A DNA stretch of 64,000 bases from Bacteroidaceae bacterium (GTDB lineage Bacteria > Bacteroidota > Bacteroidia > Bacteroidales > Bacteroidaceae), in the NCBI GenBank assembly GCA_017416805.1, contig JAFQBB010000020.1:186001-250000 (forward strand), in the 5' to 3' direction. Both the position numbers and the translations under genes were made by a program. The notes beneath the pieces were generated by a model. That model did no database searches, was not told the DNA's origin, and worked only from the letters and a program-made list of their open reading frames with translations. This document shows, in pieces, positions 1-8,944 of this stretch (position 1 is its first letter; the number at the start of each line of letters is the position of its first letter).

Positions 1-1688
1 GAAATTTCTGCCGTGTCTGAAAGTTTTTTTTCTCCTGTAGGGGAAAAAGAATTTGCAGGTATGGAAAGTTTGTCGAGTGAGTCAATGCGTTTTTTTTGAA
101 GAAAGTCATAAATGCCGCCCAAGTGTTCGCGCACCTGTCCGCCACCGAATTCATACACCTTGGTGACAAGGCCGTCAAGAAACTCACGGTCGTGGCTGAC
201 AACGATGACTGTTCCATCGAATTCGCGGATGGCTTCCTTCAGCACATCCTTTGAACGCATGTCGAGGTGGTTGGTCGGCTCGTCGAGGATAAGCAGGTTG
301 ACAGGCTCGAGCAGAAGACGAATCATGGCCAAACGGCTACGTTCGCCACCGGAAAGCACCTTCACCTTCTTCTCTATTGCTTCGCCCCCAAACATGAAGG
401 CGCCCAAAATGTCCTTGATGCGCGTGCGGATGTCGCCCACGGCCACGCGGTCAATCGTATCGAAGACGGTCAGGTTCTCATCCAATAATTGTGCCTGGTT
501 TTGTGCAAAATAGCCAATCTGTATGTTGTGCCCAATCTTCAAGTTGCCGTCAAAAGGTATTTCTCCCATGATACACTTGACGAGGGTGGATTTTCCCTCA
601 CCGTTCTTTCCTACGAAAGCCACCTTTTCGCCACGCTTGATGGTAAGGTTGACGTGGGAGAAAACGGTATGTTTGCCATACACTTTCTCTACCTCTTCGC
701 AAATGACCGGATAGTCACCGCTACGTTGGGCAGGAGGAAACTTCAGGCGGAGGGCAGAGTTATCGACCTCGTCCACCTCGATGGGAATAATCTTTTCCAA
801 TTGCTTGATGCGGCTCTGCACCTGCACGGCCTTGGTGGGCTTGTAGCGGAAGCGTTCGATGAAGTCTTTCGTCTCCTGAATCTCCTTTTGTTGGTTCTCG
901 TACGCATGGAGTTGCTGCTCGCGCCGCTCGGCACGGAGTTGCATGAACTCGTCGTACTTCACGCGGTAGTCGTAGATGCGTCCGCAAGAAATCTCAATGG
1001 TGCGGGTGGTGACATTGTTAATGAAGGCACGGTCGTGGCTCACCAGCACCACGGCATTACACCGTGTAGCCAAGAAGTTCTCCAGCCACTGGATACTCTC
1101 AATGTCGAGGTGGTTGGTCGGCTCATCAAGCAGAAGCACATCGGGGCGGCGCAAGAGCAACTTGGCCAACTCGATACGCATACGCCATCCGCCTGAGAAC
1201 TCCGACGTAGGCCGGTCGAAATCTGTCCGTACAAATCCTAATCCTTGCAGGGTGCGCTCTATCTCGGCATGATAATTGTTGCCACCCATCATCTGATAGT
1301 GCTCGTTGGCATGGGTGAACTTCTCTATCAGGGCCTGATACTCCTCGCTCTCGTAGTCGGTACGCTCGGCCAGTTGGTTGTTCATCTGTTCGATGCTTGC
1401 CTGCAATTCGCTGATATGCTCAAAAGCCTGTTCGGCCTCCTCCATCACCGTACGCGAATCGCTGAGCACCATCACCTGCGGCAGATAGCCCACCGAAATG
1501 TCCTTAGGAATGGCAACGTTGCCCTCGGTGGGCGATTGCAAACCGGCCAATATCTTCAATAGGGTACTCTTGCCCGCCCCGTTTTTGCCCACTAAAGCGA
1601 TACGGTCTTTCTTGTTGACCACAAACGTCACGTCCGCAAACAACGGCTTGGCGGCAAATTCCACCTGTAACTGTTCTACTGAAATCAA
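1..1688 (-). CDS. ABC-F family ATPase (translation-associated), 3' end outside the window
   Basis: Two ATP-binding cassettes lie on one chain with no membrane segments, the layout of ABC-F proteins, which act on the ribosome rather than in transport. Cassette 1 has Walker A GKNGAGKST near residues 34-42, signature FSGGWRMRIELAKLL and Walker B VLLLDEPTNHLD. Cassette 2 has GKNGEGKST, VLSGGERSRLAMAKLLL and LLILDEPTNHLD. A charged linker separates them. About 562 codons are visible and the frame is still open at base 1, so the extreme C-terminus is missing. I chose the TTG at 1686-1688 because the protein then begins MISVEQLQVEF, as in homologues, and no in-frame ATG lies upstream. Whether it serves antibiotic protection or a housekeeping EttA/Uup-like role cannot be told. 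Confidence 0.93.
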   Translation of the reverse strand, partial: MISVEQLQVEFAAKPLFADVTFVVNKKDRIALVGKNGAGKSTLLKILAGLQSPTEGNVAIPKDISVGYLPQVMVLSDSRTVMEEAEQAFEHISELQASIEQMNNQLAERTDYESEEYQALIEKFTHANEHYQMMGGNNYHAEIERTLQGLGFVRTDFDRPTSEFSGGWRMRIELAKLLLRRPDVLLLDEPTNHLDIESIQWLENFLATRCNAVVLVSHDRAFINNVTTRTIEISCGRIYDYRVKYDEFMQLRAERREQQLHAYENQQKEIQETKDFIERFRYKPTKAVQVQSRIKQLEKIIPIEVDEVDNSALRLKFPPAQRSGDYPVICEEVEKVYGKHTVFSHVNLTIKRGEKVAFVGKNGEGKSTLVKCIMGEIPFDGNLKIGHNIQIGYFAQNQAQLLDENLTVFDTIDRVAVGDIRTRIKDILGAFMFGGEAIEKKVKVLSGGERSRLAMIRLLLEPVNLLILDEPTNHLDMRSKDVLKEAIREFDGTVIVVSHDREFLDGLVTKVYEFGGGQVREHLGGIYDFLQKKRIDSLDKLSIPANSFSPTGEKKLSDTAEI

Positions 1689-1898
1689 AACGCTGTCTTC
1701 TTTAATATAATTATGTGTATAACGCGGCAAAGGTACACCTTTTCGAGCAGATAAACAAACAAATTGAGGTGGATGTAAACGCACACAACGAACTTGCATA
1801 TTTATTCAAAAAGAAAGCAAAAGGATACTGTTTATTTAAAAAGTGTTATAAAATTGTTCTTTTCTGTGTCATTTCTTGCGTATGTTATCGAACACGAT

Positions 1899-1975
1899 TA
1901 TCTTTGCATCGTGTTTTTCATAGTATTAGATTTAAGGTTACAAAAGGTTGGGTCAAGGCGTTGACCCTTTTTTTT
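1899..1975 (+). ncRNA. candidate short RNA: promoter plus intrinsic terminator about 55 nt apart
   Basis: A Bacteroidetes-type -7 box TATCTTTG lies at 1899-1906, with TTG 20 bp upstream (1876-1878) as a -33 element. A clean intrinsic terminator follows: stem GGGTCAA (1950-1956), loop GGCG, stem TTGACCC (1961-1967), then eight T. The predicted transcript is about 64 nt, from roughly 1912 to 1975. No convincing ORF fits inside. It lies in the gap between the divergent ABC-F start and the convergent U32 3' end. It may be an independent sRNA or an orphan leader. Similar A/T-rich sequence downstream of such a box seems familiar from other Bacteroides, but I cannot verify that here. Confidence 0.5.
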
Positions 1976-2038
1976 ATGTCCTATCTGTGAAGTGCTGACT
2001 CTCCGGCATACATAATCAGAAACATTTGCCTTTCAGGC

Positions 2039-3280
2039 TCACTTCTTCTCCAACTTATACAATTTGTCGCTGGGGCGTACCTTTGATGGCACTTTGATGG
2101 AAATGTGTTCGCCCTTATGAGCCGTCTGTACAGGTTTGAGGTCGTAGCGAATCTCGTCGAGGTCGATAAAGATAGCACCAGTGGTGGGGCCGGTGATGAG
2201 CAACTTGTCGCCCACAGAGATTTCCGATGCTTCGATAAGGAATTCGGCCACACCAATGTTGCTGAAGTATTTGATTCCTTTGCCTACATATACTTTACGT
2301 TCGGTGGCTTCCGAGCCGTAGGTCTTGCTCCATTCGCCAAGGCGTTGGCCCAAGTAGTAGCCATCCCAGAAGCCACGGTTGAATACGGTTTTCAGTCGTT
2401 CGTCCCAAGCATCCTTTTTCTCTTCGGTCAGTGTGCCGTCCAGATAGCTTTGGATGGCCTCTTTATAGCAACTCACTACGGTGTGTACATATTCAGGTCC
2501 TCGGGCGCGTCCCTCAATCTTGAACACACGCACACCGGCTTCTATCATTTTGTCCATGAAACGGATGGTCTTCAGGTCCTTGGGCGACATGATGTACTTG
2601 TTATCGACTTCGAGTTCGATATCGCTCTCCTTGTCGTGCACAATGTACGAGCGGCGACATACCTGCATGCAAGTTCCACGGTTGGCCGAATGCCCCAGGT
2701 TGTCAAGGCTGAGGTAGCATTTGCCACTGACGGCCATGCAGAGGGCACCGTGGCAAAACATTTCGATGCGTACTTGTTCGCCCCGAGGGCCACAGATGTT
2801 CTCGCGTTGGATGGTGCGGTAAATCTCGGCCACCTGGTCGAGGTTCAGTTCGCGTGCCAGTACCACCACGTCGGCAAAGCGGGCGTAGAACTTCAGGGCC
2901 TCGCTGTTACTGATGTTGAGTTGGGTGCTTAAATGAACTTCCTGTCCTACCTGATTGCAATACGCCATTACGGCTACGTCGGCGGCAATTACGGCCGAGA
3001 TGCCTGCCTCTTTGGCGGCATTGACAATCTTCTGCATCAGACAGATGTCCTCGTCGTAAATAATGGTGTTCACCGTCAGGTAGCTCTTTACATCGTGTTC
3101 GGTACAGATGGCGGCAATCTCGCGTAAATCATGAATGGTGAACGTGCTGGCCGATCGGGCGCGCATGTTCAAGTTTTCGATACCAAAATAAATGGAGTCG
3201 GCACCGGCATGTATTGCCGCCATCAATGATTCGCGACTCCCTGCCGGAGCCATTATTTCAAAATCTTTCAGCATATTCAT
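2039..3280 (-). CDS. U32 family peptidase-like protein (TrhP/YegQ-like)
   Basis: The 413-residue protein opens with the U32 pattern MAPAGSRESLMAAIHAGADSIYFG and carries the family signature EMFCHGALCMAVSGKCYLS, followed by two more cysteines (GTC, QVC). These four cysteines are the usual conserved set. U32 proteins are annotated as collagenase-like peptidases, but the best-studied bacterial members, TrhP/YegQ, act in tRNA 5-hydroxyuridine formation. The length and C-terminal beta-barrel-like region fit that subgroup. I chose ATG 3278-3280 (MNMLKDFEIMAPAG). The longer upstream frame reads into a repeat-like sequence and is unlikely. Substrate is not determinable from sequence. Confidence 0.9.
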   Translation of the reverse strand: MNMLKDFEIMAPAGSRESLMAAIHAGADSIYFGIENLNMRARSASTFTIHDLREIAAICTEHDVKSYLTVNTIIYDEDICLMQKIVNAAKEAGISAVIAADVAVMAYCNQVGQEVHLSTQLNISNSEALKFYARFADVVVLARELNLDQVAEIYRTIQRENICGPRGEQVRIEMFCHGALCMAVSGKCYLSLDNLGHSANRGTCMQVCRRSYIVHDKESDIELEVDNKYIMSPKDLKTIRFMDKMIEAGVRVFKIEGRARGPEYVHTVVSCYKEAIQSYLDGTLTEEKKDAWDERLKTVFNRGFWDGYYLGQRLGEWSKTYGSEATERKVYVGKGIKYFSNIGVAEFLIEASEISVGDKLLITGPTTGAIFIDLDEIRYDLKPVQTAHKGEHISIKVPSKVRPSDKLYKLEKK

Positions 3281-3374
3281 GTTTTTATTTGAACTTAGAG
3301 TGTCTCTGTGTTCCATAAAAAGTTAATTATGACACTCCCTCTAAAGAAGGGCTTCATCCGTTACTAATACCTTG

Positions 3375-3405
3375 CAAAAGTAGTACAAGCTGGGATAATG
3401 GCAAA
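3375..3405 (-). promoter_or_regulatory. promoter of the U32 gene
   Basis: On the minus strand, -7 box TACTTTTG (plus-strand CAAAAGTA, 3375-3382) and -33 TTTG (CAAA, 3402-3405) are spaced 19 bp apart, matching the Bacteroidetes primary-sigma consensus. The predicted leader to the ATG at 3280 is about 90 nt. Confidence 0.6.
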
Positions 3406-3445
3406 ACAAATTCATTACTTTCTTGTCATTTTGAGTAAAAAAGCC

Positions 3446-3453
3446 TACCTTTG
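3446..3453 (+). promoter_or_regulatory. promoter of proB
   Basis: The -7 box TACCTTTG has TTG at 3423-3425, 20 bp upstream. The start site would fall near 3460, leaving a leader of only about 15 nt before the proB ATG at 3475. This supports that start over an upstream alternative. Confidence 0.65.
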
Positions 3454-3474
3454 CGCGTCAAAAAGAACGAAAAT

Positions 3475-4557
3475 ATGGTAAATCACTTTACAAGAATAGC
3501 TGTAAAGATAGGTAGCAACGTGCTTACGCGCACAGATGGCACACTGGATGTCACCCGTATGTCGGCTTTGGTGGATCAGGTGGCCGAACTTCGTCGCGAA
3601 TGCATTGAGGTCATCCTCATCTCTTCCGGTGCCGTAGCATCGGGACGTAGCGAGTTGCATATAGACAAGAAGATGGATAGTGTGGAGCAACGCCAGCTCT
3701 ACTCGGCCGTTGGACAGGCCAAACTCATCAACCGCTACTACGAGCTTTTCCGCGAACATCATATACCCGTGGGGCAGGTGCTTACCATGAAGGAGAACTT
3801 CGGCACACGCCGCCATTATTTGAACCAACGTGGTTGTATGACCGTGATGTTAGAGAATGGCGTCATCCCCATTGTCAATGAGAATGACACTATCTCCGTG
3901 ACCGAACTGATGTTTACTGACAACGATGAGCTGAGCGGCCTCATTGCCTCCATGATGGATGCACAGGCATTGGTCATCCTCAGCAATATTGATGGCATTT
4001 TCACGGGGTCACCCGCCGACCCGGCAAGCCGCCTCATCCCTGTGGTGGAGTTGGGTAAGGATCTGACGGAATATATCCAAACTGAAAAATCGGGCTTTGG
4101 TCGTGGCGGTATGATTACCAAGACCAATATCGCCCGCAAGGTGGCCGACGAAGGCATCACCGTGTTCATTGCCAACGGCAAGCGTGACAATATTCTGGTG
4201 GACCTTATGCACGACCCTGAGGGGACACGTTGTACCCGTTTTGAGCCCAACCGCGAGGCCATGGGCAGTGTGAAGAAATGGATTGCCCACTCCGAAGGTT
4301 TTGCTAAGGGAGAGATTCATTTGAATGAACGTGCAGTCGAAGTGCTCACGGGCGATCGGGCCGTCAGCTTGCTTCCTGTGGGTGTCACTCGCGTTGAGGG
4401 CGATTTTGAGAAGGACGACATCGTCAGCCTGATGGATGCGCATGGCATCCGCATCGGTGTCGGCCGCGTGGCCTGCGATGCATCCGAGGCCCGTAGTGTG
4501 GCGGGCAAGCACGGACAACGCCCCCTGATTCATTACGACTATCTTTATTTGGAATAA
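3475..4557 (+). CDS. proB: glutamate 5-kinase (ProB)
   Basis: ProB phosphorylates L-glutamate to gamma-glutamyl phosphate, the first step of proline synthesis, in the cytoplasm. The 360-residue product has the amino-acid-kinase fold: VKIGSNVLT near the N-terminus, ILISSGAVASG, the NENDTIS substrate loop, and FGRGGMITK. A C-terminal segment (about residues 275-360: GEIHLNERAVEVLTGD onward) fits the PUA domain of full-length ProB. The ATG at 3475 sits about 15 nt after the predicted transcription start. The gene is followed 8 bp later by an esterase gene, then proA, so proB and proA are probably co-transcribed with an unrelated gene between them. Confidence 0.95.
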   Translation: MVNHFTRIAVKIGSNVLTRTDGTLDVTRMSALVDQVAELRRECIEVILISSGAVASGRSELHIDKKMDSVEQRQLYSAVGQAKLINRYYELFREHHIPVGQVLTMKENFGTRRHYLNQRGCMTVMLENGVIPIVNENDTISVTELMFTDNDELSGLIASMMDAQALVILSNIDGIFTGSPADPASRLIPVVELGKDLTEYIQTEKSGFGRGGMITKTNIARKVADEGITVFIANGKRDNILVDLMHDPEGTRCTRFEPNREAMGSVKKWIAHSEGFAKGEIHLNERAVEVLTGDRAVSLLPVGVTRVEGDFEKDDIVSLMDAHGIRIGVGRVACDASEARSVAGKHGQRPLIHYDYLYLE

Positions 4558-4565
4558 TATTTATT

Positions 4566-6098
4566 ATGGCAAGAAGATTCTATTTCAGCCTCTGTCTGGC
4601 CGTCGTTTTTAGCCTCTCTCTCATGGCAGGCCGCCCTGCCCGTGTGATTATTACCGCCGGGCAATCCAACACCGATGGCCGGTGTCCCAATACCGAATTG
4701 CCTGCTTATATCAAGGCTTTGGCCAAAGATACCATTACCTTCCAGCGTGGTGCCTACAACTTTTGCCGCATATCCCAAAATCGTACGGATGGACAGTTTG
4801 AGCGCTTTTGGCCCCAAGCCACCAAGCAGGGTGTAGAGAATTCGTGGGCTTATGATGCTGTCACCTATCTGTGGCTCGACCAGATGGTGCGCGACCCTCT
4901 GTACATCATCAAATGGGCCGTTGGGGGAACTTCCATCGCTATTAATAAGAATTCAGAGAGCAGTGCCCATTGGAGTTCCGACAAGGGTTGGTTGAAACGT
5001 ACCCGTAGCACCGCTGAGGGTGGGCGCTCACTCCTTCTGTCACTCACCCGGCAGATAGATGCTTGCATAGACAGTACCCTCTCTGCATTGAAAGATGGCT
5101 ATCAGGTCGATGCCCTCCTTTGGCATCAGGGCGAGAGCGACTACAAACAAGGAAAAGCCTATTACAAGAATTTGAAGGGCGTCTTTGCCCACATCCGCCG
5201 CCATCTGACCGAGAAGACAGGCAAGGACTATTCCCGTTTGCCCATCATCATGGGCACCGTAGCCCGTAGCAACAAGTGTTATAGTGCAGAGGTGGAAAAG
5301 GCCATGAAGCGGTTGGCCGACGAAGACCCCGACATCTACCTGATAGACATGAGCAAGGCAGGTCTTCAGCGCGATCGCCTGCATTTCGATGCTCAAGCCG
5401 CTGAGTACTTGGGCATACAGGTGTATGACCGCCTGCTGAAGGTGGCTTATGCCCCCGAGGGAGTGCAGACAACAGAAGAGGGACCTTTGGCCGGCAAACG
5501 CATTGCATTCCTTGGAGACAGCTATGTGCGCAACCATCGGGAACCCGCCATGCTCACCTGGCAATACAAATTCGCCCGCAAGCATGGCATGACCTACTTC
5601 AACTATGGACGCAACGGTAGCAATGTGGCCTACAATAGCCAACAATGGGGACCTGCCATGTATGTGCGCTACAAGGATTTGCCCGCCCAATTGGACTATA
5701 TCGTAGTGGTGGGCGGACACAACGACAGTTGCAACCCCAATATCGCAGAAGAGATGGAGACGTACAAAACACGTCTGGCCGAACTCTGTGAAGGACTTAT
5801 AGCCCGCTATCCTACCGCACAGATTTTCTTCTTTACCCGTTGGGTGACGGCTGACTTTGCCGGAAGCAATTTTGAAAAAGTGGTGGATGCCACGTTGGAA
5901 GTGTGTGGCAACTATAGCATCCCGGTGTTCGACAGTGCCCGTCGGGGAGGTATCTATATAGGTAATGAGACTTTCCGCAAGACATTCCTCCAGCCCAAGA
6001 AGGGAAACACCGATACGGCCCACCTCAATGCACGCGGACATGACCGTTTCCTGCCCGTGGCCGAAGCATTCCTATTGCAATACATGCCGCGCCAGTGA
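4566..6098 (+). CDS. secreted two-domain SGNH/GDSL esterase (sialate O-acetylesterase/CE6-like plus GDSL-like)
   Basis: The 510-residue protein starts with a signal peptide ending near AGRPA. The first SGNH unit (about 25-290) has block I GQSN with Ser34, the block HQGESD, and a late D-x-x-H (DRLHFD), as in carbohydrate acetylesterases. A second unit (about 305-505) restarts with FLGDS (Ser319) and has GGHND and a terminal DTAHLNARGHDRF. It is likely a periplasmic or secreted deacetylase of glycans; which acyl substrate is unknown. It lies 8 bp after proB and 134 bp before proA, an odd place for a polysaccharide esterase. Its TGA stop is itself part of a 7-bp repeat array. Confidence 0.85.
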   Translation: MARRFYFSLCLAVVFSLSLMAGRPARVIITAGQSNTDGRCPNTELPAYIKALAKDTITFQRGAYNFCRISQNRTDGQFERFWPQATKQGVENSWAYDAVTYLWLDQMVRDPLYIIKWAVGGTSIAINKNSESSAHWSSDKGWLKRTRSTAEGGRSLLLSLTRQIDACIDSTLSALKDGYQVDALLWHQGESDYKQGKAYYKNLKGVFAHIRRHLTEKTGKDYSRLPIIMGTVARSNKCYSAEVEKAMKRLADEDPDIYLIDMSKAGLQRDRLHFDAQAAEYLGIQVYDRLLKVAYAPEGVQTTEEGPLAGKRIAFLGDSYVRNHREPAMLTWQYKFARKHGMTYFNYGRNGSNVAYNSQQWGPAMYVRYKDLPAQLDYIVVVGGHNDSCNPNIAEEMETYKTRLAELCEGLIARYPTAQIFFFTRWVTADFAGSNFEKVVDATLEVCGNYSIPVFDSARRGGIYIGNETFRKTFLQPKKGNTDTAHLNARGHDRFLPVAEAFLLQYMPRQ

Positions 6099-6190
6099 CT
6101 AGTGACTAGCTACTAGTGACTAGTGAGCAGATACGAGTGGGGCCATGTGGTATTGAACTTGTAGCTCGTAGCTGATAACCCGTAGCTCAG
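6095..6190. repeat. 7-bp-period arrays flanking a GGCCATGTGG core
   Basis: From 6095 the sequence runs GTGACTA GTGACTA, then GCTACTA, GTGACTA, GTGAGCA. The first unit contains the esterase stop codon (TGA 6096-6098). GGCCATGTGG follows at 6141-6150, the reverse complement of the CCGCATGGCC core seen elsewhere with one difference. A second array of AGCTCGT-like 7-mers covers about 6156-6190. No ORF is present. Confidence 0.75.
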
Positions 6191-6232
6191 ACATTCGGTT
6201 TTAACTCCTTATAATAAAAGATAATTTGTAAA

Positions 6233-7474
6233 ATGAAAAAGATTTTTGAACAAGTGCAGGCGGCCAGCCGCGAACTGATGATGTTGGAGGGTGACCGCAT
6301 CAACGAAATCCTGTTGGCCGTGGCCGATGAGGCCGTGGCACAAACCGACTATATCCTGGCAGAGAATGCCAAGGACTTGGCCCGTATGGACGAGGCCGAC
6401 CCGAAGTATGACCGATTGAAGCTTACCGCCGAACGCATCGGGGGCATAGCCTCCGATATGCGCAAAGTGGCCCAGTTGCCCAGTCCCCTCGGGCGTGTGT
6501 TGAAGCATCATGTCCTGCCCAACGGACTTGAACTGACCCGTGTGAGCGTGCCTTTCGGTGTGATAGGTATCATCTACGAAGCCCGCCCGAATGTGAGTTT
6601 CGACGTCTTCTCGCTCTGCCTCAAGAGTGGCAATGCCTGTGTGCTGAAAGGCGGTAGCGATGCCGATAGCTCCAATCGCGCCATTGTAGGTGTCATCCAT
6701 AGTGTGCTCAGCCGCTTCGGTGTGAATCCCCATGTGGTAGAACTTCTTCCTGCCACCCGCGAGGCCACGGCCGAGATGCTTCATGCCAACGGCTACATAG
6801 ACCTCATCATCCCACGCGGAAGCAGCAATCTTATCAACTTCGTCCGTGCCAATGCCACCATCCCTGTCATCGAGACAGGAGCCGGCATCTGTCATGCCTA
6901 TTTCGACCGTGCGGCCGATTTGGAGAAGGGACGTGCCATTGTCAACAATGCCAAGACCCGTCGCGTGAGTGTATGCAATGCCCTCGACTGCCTTGTTCTT
7001 CACGAGGAGCGTCTGTCCGACCTTCCAGTCTTGTGTGCTCCGTTGGCCGATAGCCGTGTGCTCATTTATGCCGACGAACCAGCCTATGCGGCATTGCAAG
7101 GGGCTTATCCGGCAGAGTTGCTGAAACCCGCCACCCCGGATAGTTTCGGCACCGAGTTCCTTTCTTACACCATGGCTATCAAGACTGTGCCCACGTTGGA
7201 CGCCGCCCTTGAACATATACGCCGCAACAGCTCCAAGCATAGCGAATGCATCATCACCGAAGATGAGGCTACGGCCGACCGCTTCCTACGCCTCGTGGAT
7301 GCCGCCTGTGTCTATGCCAACGCGCCCACCTCGTTCACCGATGGAGCCCAATTCGGACTTGGTGCCGAGATTGGTATCAGTACCCAGAAACTCCATGCCC
7401 GCGGCCCCATGGCCTTGGAGGAAATCACCTCCTACAAGTGGATTATCAAGGGAAATGGGCAGGTGAGAGGATAG
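6233..7474 (+). CDS. proA: gamma-glutamyl phosphate reductase (ProA)
   Basis: ProA reduces gamma-glutamyl phosphate to glutamate semialdehyde with NADPH, the second proline step. The 413-residue sequence is full length. It has the aldehyde-dehydrogenase-like pattern [20 protein letters not shown], the IPRGSSNLI loop, [10 protein letters not shown], and the catalytic cysteine in [13 protein letters not shown], plus the end motif [11 protein letters not shown]. The ATG at 6233 gives the standard N-terminus. It shares an apparent operon with proB, interrupted by the esterase gene. The TAG stop is directly followed by a duplicated ACTCTCCCCCTG word. Confidence 0.96.
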   Translation: MKKIFEQVQAASRELMMLEGDRINEILLAVADEAVAQTDYILAENAKDLARMDEADPKYDRLKLTAERIGGIASDMRKVAQLPSPLGRVLKHHVLPNGLELTRVSVPFGVIGIIYEARPNVSFDVFSLCLKSGNACVLKGGSDADSSNRAIVGVIHSVLSRFGVNPHVVELLPATREATAEMLHANGYIDLIIPRGSSNLINFVRANATIPVIETGAGICHAYFDRAADLEKGRAIVNNAKTRRVSVCNALDCLVLHEERLSDLPVLCAPLADSRVLIYADEPAYAALQGAYPAELLKPATPDSFGTEFLSYTMAIKTVPTLDAALEHIRRNSSKHSECIITEDEATADRFLRLVDAACVYANAPTSFTDGAQFGLGAEIGISTQKLHARGPMALEEITSYKWIIKGNGQVRG

Positions 7475-7785
7475 ACTCTCCCCCTGCGGACTCTCCCCCT
7501 GAGGGTGTGTCATAATTAACTTTTTAGACGCAGATGACGCGGATGACGCGGATTTTCTTGATTATTATACCCGATAGGTTATAATTTATCTGCGAAGTTT
7601 CCTTGAGCAAAGCGAAAAATCCGCGTCATCCGCGTCTAAAGAATGAAAAGAAAGCATTTTGACACATTCCCGTGAAATGATTTGTAAAGAGATGAAGGAA
7701 ATAATTAATAAATATAATAATAAGTAAAGACTATCCACTCCCCTCCCTTGTGGAGGGGCAAGGGGGAGGGTCTTCCGTTTAGATT
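7475..7785. repeat. repeat-filled gap with a 9-bp-unit foldback
   Basis: No gene is seen. The gap opens with two copies of ACTCTCCCCCTG at the proA stop. The word at 7507-7526 is the exact reverse complement of 3316-3335. A foldback follows: left arm 7523-7556 has three GACGCNGAT units and right arm 7615-7640 has the complementary ATCCGCGTC units ending TCTAAA. A C-rich/G-rich palindrome lies at about 7738-7772 just before argF'. Confidence 0.75.
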
Positions 7786-8742
7786 ATGAAGAACTTTACC
7801 TGTGTGCAGGACATCGGCCCGTTGGACGCCGCCCTGCAAGAAGCTTTTGAGATTAAGAAAGACCGTTTCAAATACGTAGAATTGGGACGCAACAAGACGT
7901 TGATGATGATTTTCTTCAACAGTAGTCTCCGCACCCGACTCAGCACCCAGAAGGCAGCCCTCAATCTGGGCATGAATGTCATTGTCCTCGACATCAATCA
8001 GGGAGCTTGGAAGTTGGAGACCGAACGTGGTGTCATCATGGATGGCGACAAGCCCGAACACCTGCTGGAAGCTATCCCCGTGATGGGATGCTATTGCGAT
8101 GTCATCGGTGTGCGCTCTTTTGCCCGTTTCGAGAATCGCGACTACGACTACGAAGAGGTTATCCTCAACCAGTTCATCAAGTACAGCGGCCGTCCCGTCT
8201 TCTCCATGGAGGCAGCCACACGCCACCCCCTGCAGAGCTTTGCCGACCTCATCACCATCGAGGAGTACAAGCAGACCGCCCGTCCGAAGGTAGTCCTCAC
8301 ATGGGCACCACATCCCCGTCCGCTTCCGCAAGCCGTCCCCAACTCTTTTGCCGAGTGGATGAATGCGGCCGACTATGATTTTGTCATCACCCACCCCGAA
8401 GGCTACGAGCTCGACCCCAAGTTTGTGGGAAATGCCCGCGTGGAGTACGACCAGATGAAAGCCTTCGAAGGAGCCGACTTCATCTATGCCAAGAACTGGG
8501 CCGCCTATACGGGCGACAACTACGGACAGATACTCTGCAAAGACCGTGCATGGACGGTGAGCGACCGCCAGATGGCCGTCACCAACAATGCCTACTTCAT
8601 GCACTGCCTGCCCGTGCGCCGCAATATGATTGTGACCGACGAAGTCATCGAGAGTCCCCGCTCCATCGTCATCCCCGAAGCGGCCAATCGCGAGATTTCG
8701 GCCACCGTCGTACTGAAACGGTTGATTGAAGGAATAGGTTGA
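7786..8742 (+). CDS. argF': N-succinyl-L-ornithine transcarbamylase (ArgF')
   Basis: This is a 318-residue transcarbamylase. It has the carbamoyl-phosphate motif SSLRTR (in FFNSSLRTRLSTQKAA), HPLQSFADL, and the C-terminal HCLPVRR. A proline-rich loop (APHPRPLPQAVPNSF) and overall likeness to the Bacteroides enzyme point to the variant that carbamoylates N-succinylornithine in arginine synthesis, established for Bacteroides fragilis. Ordinary OTCase or acetylornithine specificity is less likely but is not excluded by motif reading alone. It follows proB-proA, so proline and arginine genes are clustered. The 3' end carries a 17-bp tandem duplication spanning the stop codon. Confidence 0.92.
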   Translation: MKNFTCVQDIGPLDAALQEAFEIKKDRFKYVELGRNKTLMMIFFNSSLRTRLSTQKAALNLGMNVIVLDINQGAWKLETERGVIMDGDKPEHLLEAIPVMGCYCDVIGVRSFARFENRDYDYEEVILNQFIKYSGRPVFSMEAATRHPLQSFADLITIEEYKQTARPKVVLTWAPHPRPLPQAVPNSFAEWMNAADYDFVITHPEGYELDPKFVGNARVEYDQMKAFEGADFIYAKNWAAYTGDNYGQILCKDRAWTVSDRQMAVTNNAYFMHCLPVRRNMIVTDEVIESPRSIVIPEAANREISATVVLKRLIEGIG

Positions 8743-8761
8743 TTGAAGGAATAGGTTGATT
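8720..8761. repeat. 17-bp tandem duplication across the argF' stop
   Basis: GGTTGATTGAAGGAATA occurs at 8720-8736 and 8737-8753, followed by a partial third copy GGTTGATT. The TGA stop (8740-8742) is in the second unit. Reading through the duplication gives an RLIEGI-type tail. Confidence 0.85.
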
Positions 8762-8785
8762 TCCTGACTGTTATAGGTGTAAAAT

Positions 8786-8871
8786 AAGACATCCCGGCGT
8801 CACGAGAATTGACGTCGGGATGTCTTGTATAATGAGACCTCGGTGTCATGCATAGTGACGTCGGGGATGTC
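8786..8871. terminator. two related hairpins after argF'
   Basis: Hairpin 1 pairs 8786-8802 with 8810-8826 (17 bp, one G-U, 7-nt loop). Hairpin 2 (about 8834-8848 with 8856-8871) is an imperfect relative sharing TGACGTCGGG(G)ATGTC. They lie between the 3' ends of argF' and the convergent gp36-like gene, so they may terminate both. T-tracts are weak. Confidence 0.6.
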
Positions 8872-8896
8872 ATTTTGGTCCCTAATTTTGGGTGAT

Positions 8897-8944
8897 TTAC
8901 CAAATGGTCACGCGCTCAGCCTTGGGCACGAACATGCTGTCCTG
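8897..8944. repeat. 48-bp copy of the M13 peptidase 3' end
   Basis: This segment matches 11448-11495 at 47 of 48 positions. It encodes, on the minus strand, the residues QDSMFVPKAERVTIW and stop. Similarity ends exactly after the stop codon on one side and at the codons for gp36-like RQD on the other. Confidence 0.95.

Noticed and set aside
1715-1990. A 91-codon open frame on the plus strand between the ABC-F and U32 genes
   Set aside because: It has low-complexity composition, no family resemblance, and it runs through the terminator hairpin at 1950-1967.
5040-6041. A long minus-strand open frame opposite the esterase
   Set aside because: It is a codon-bias shadow. The plus-strand product has a signal peptide and two SGNH motif sets.
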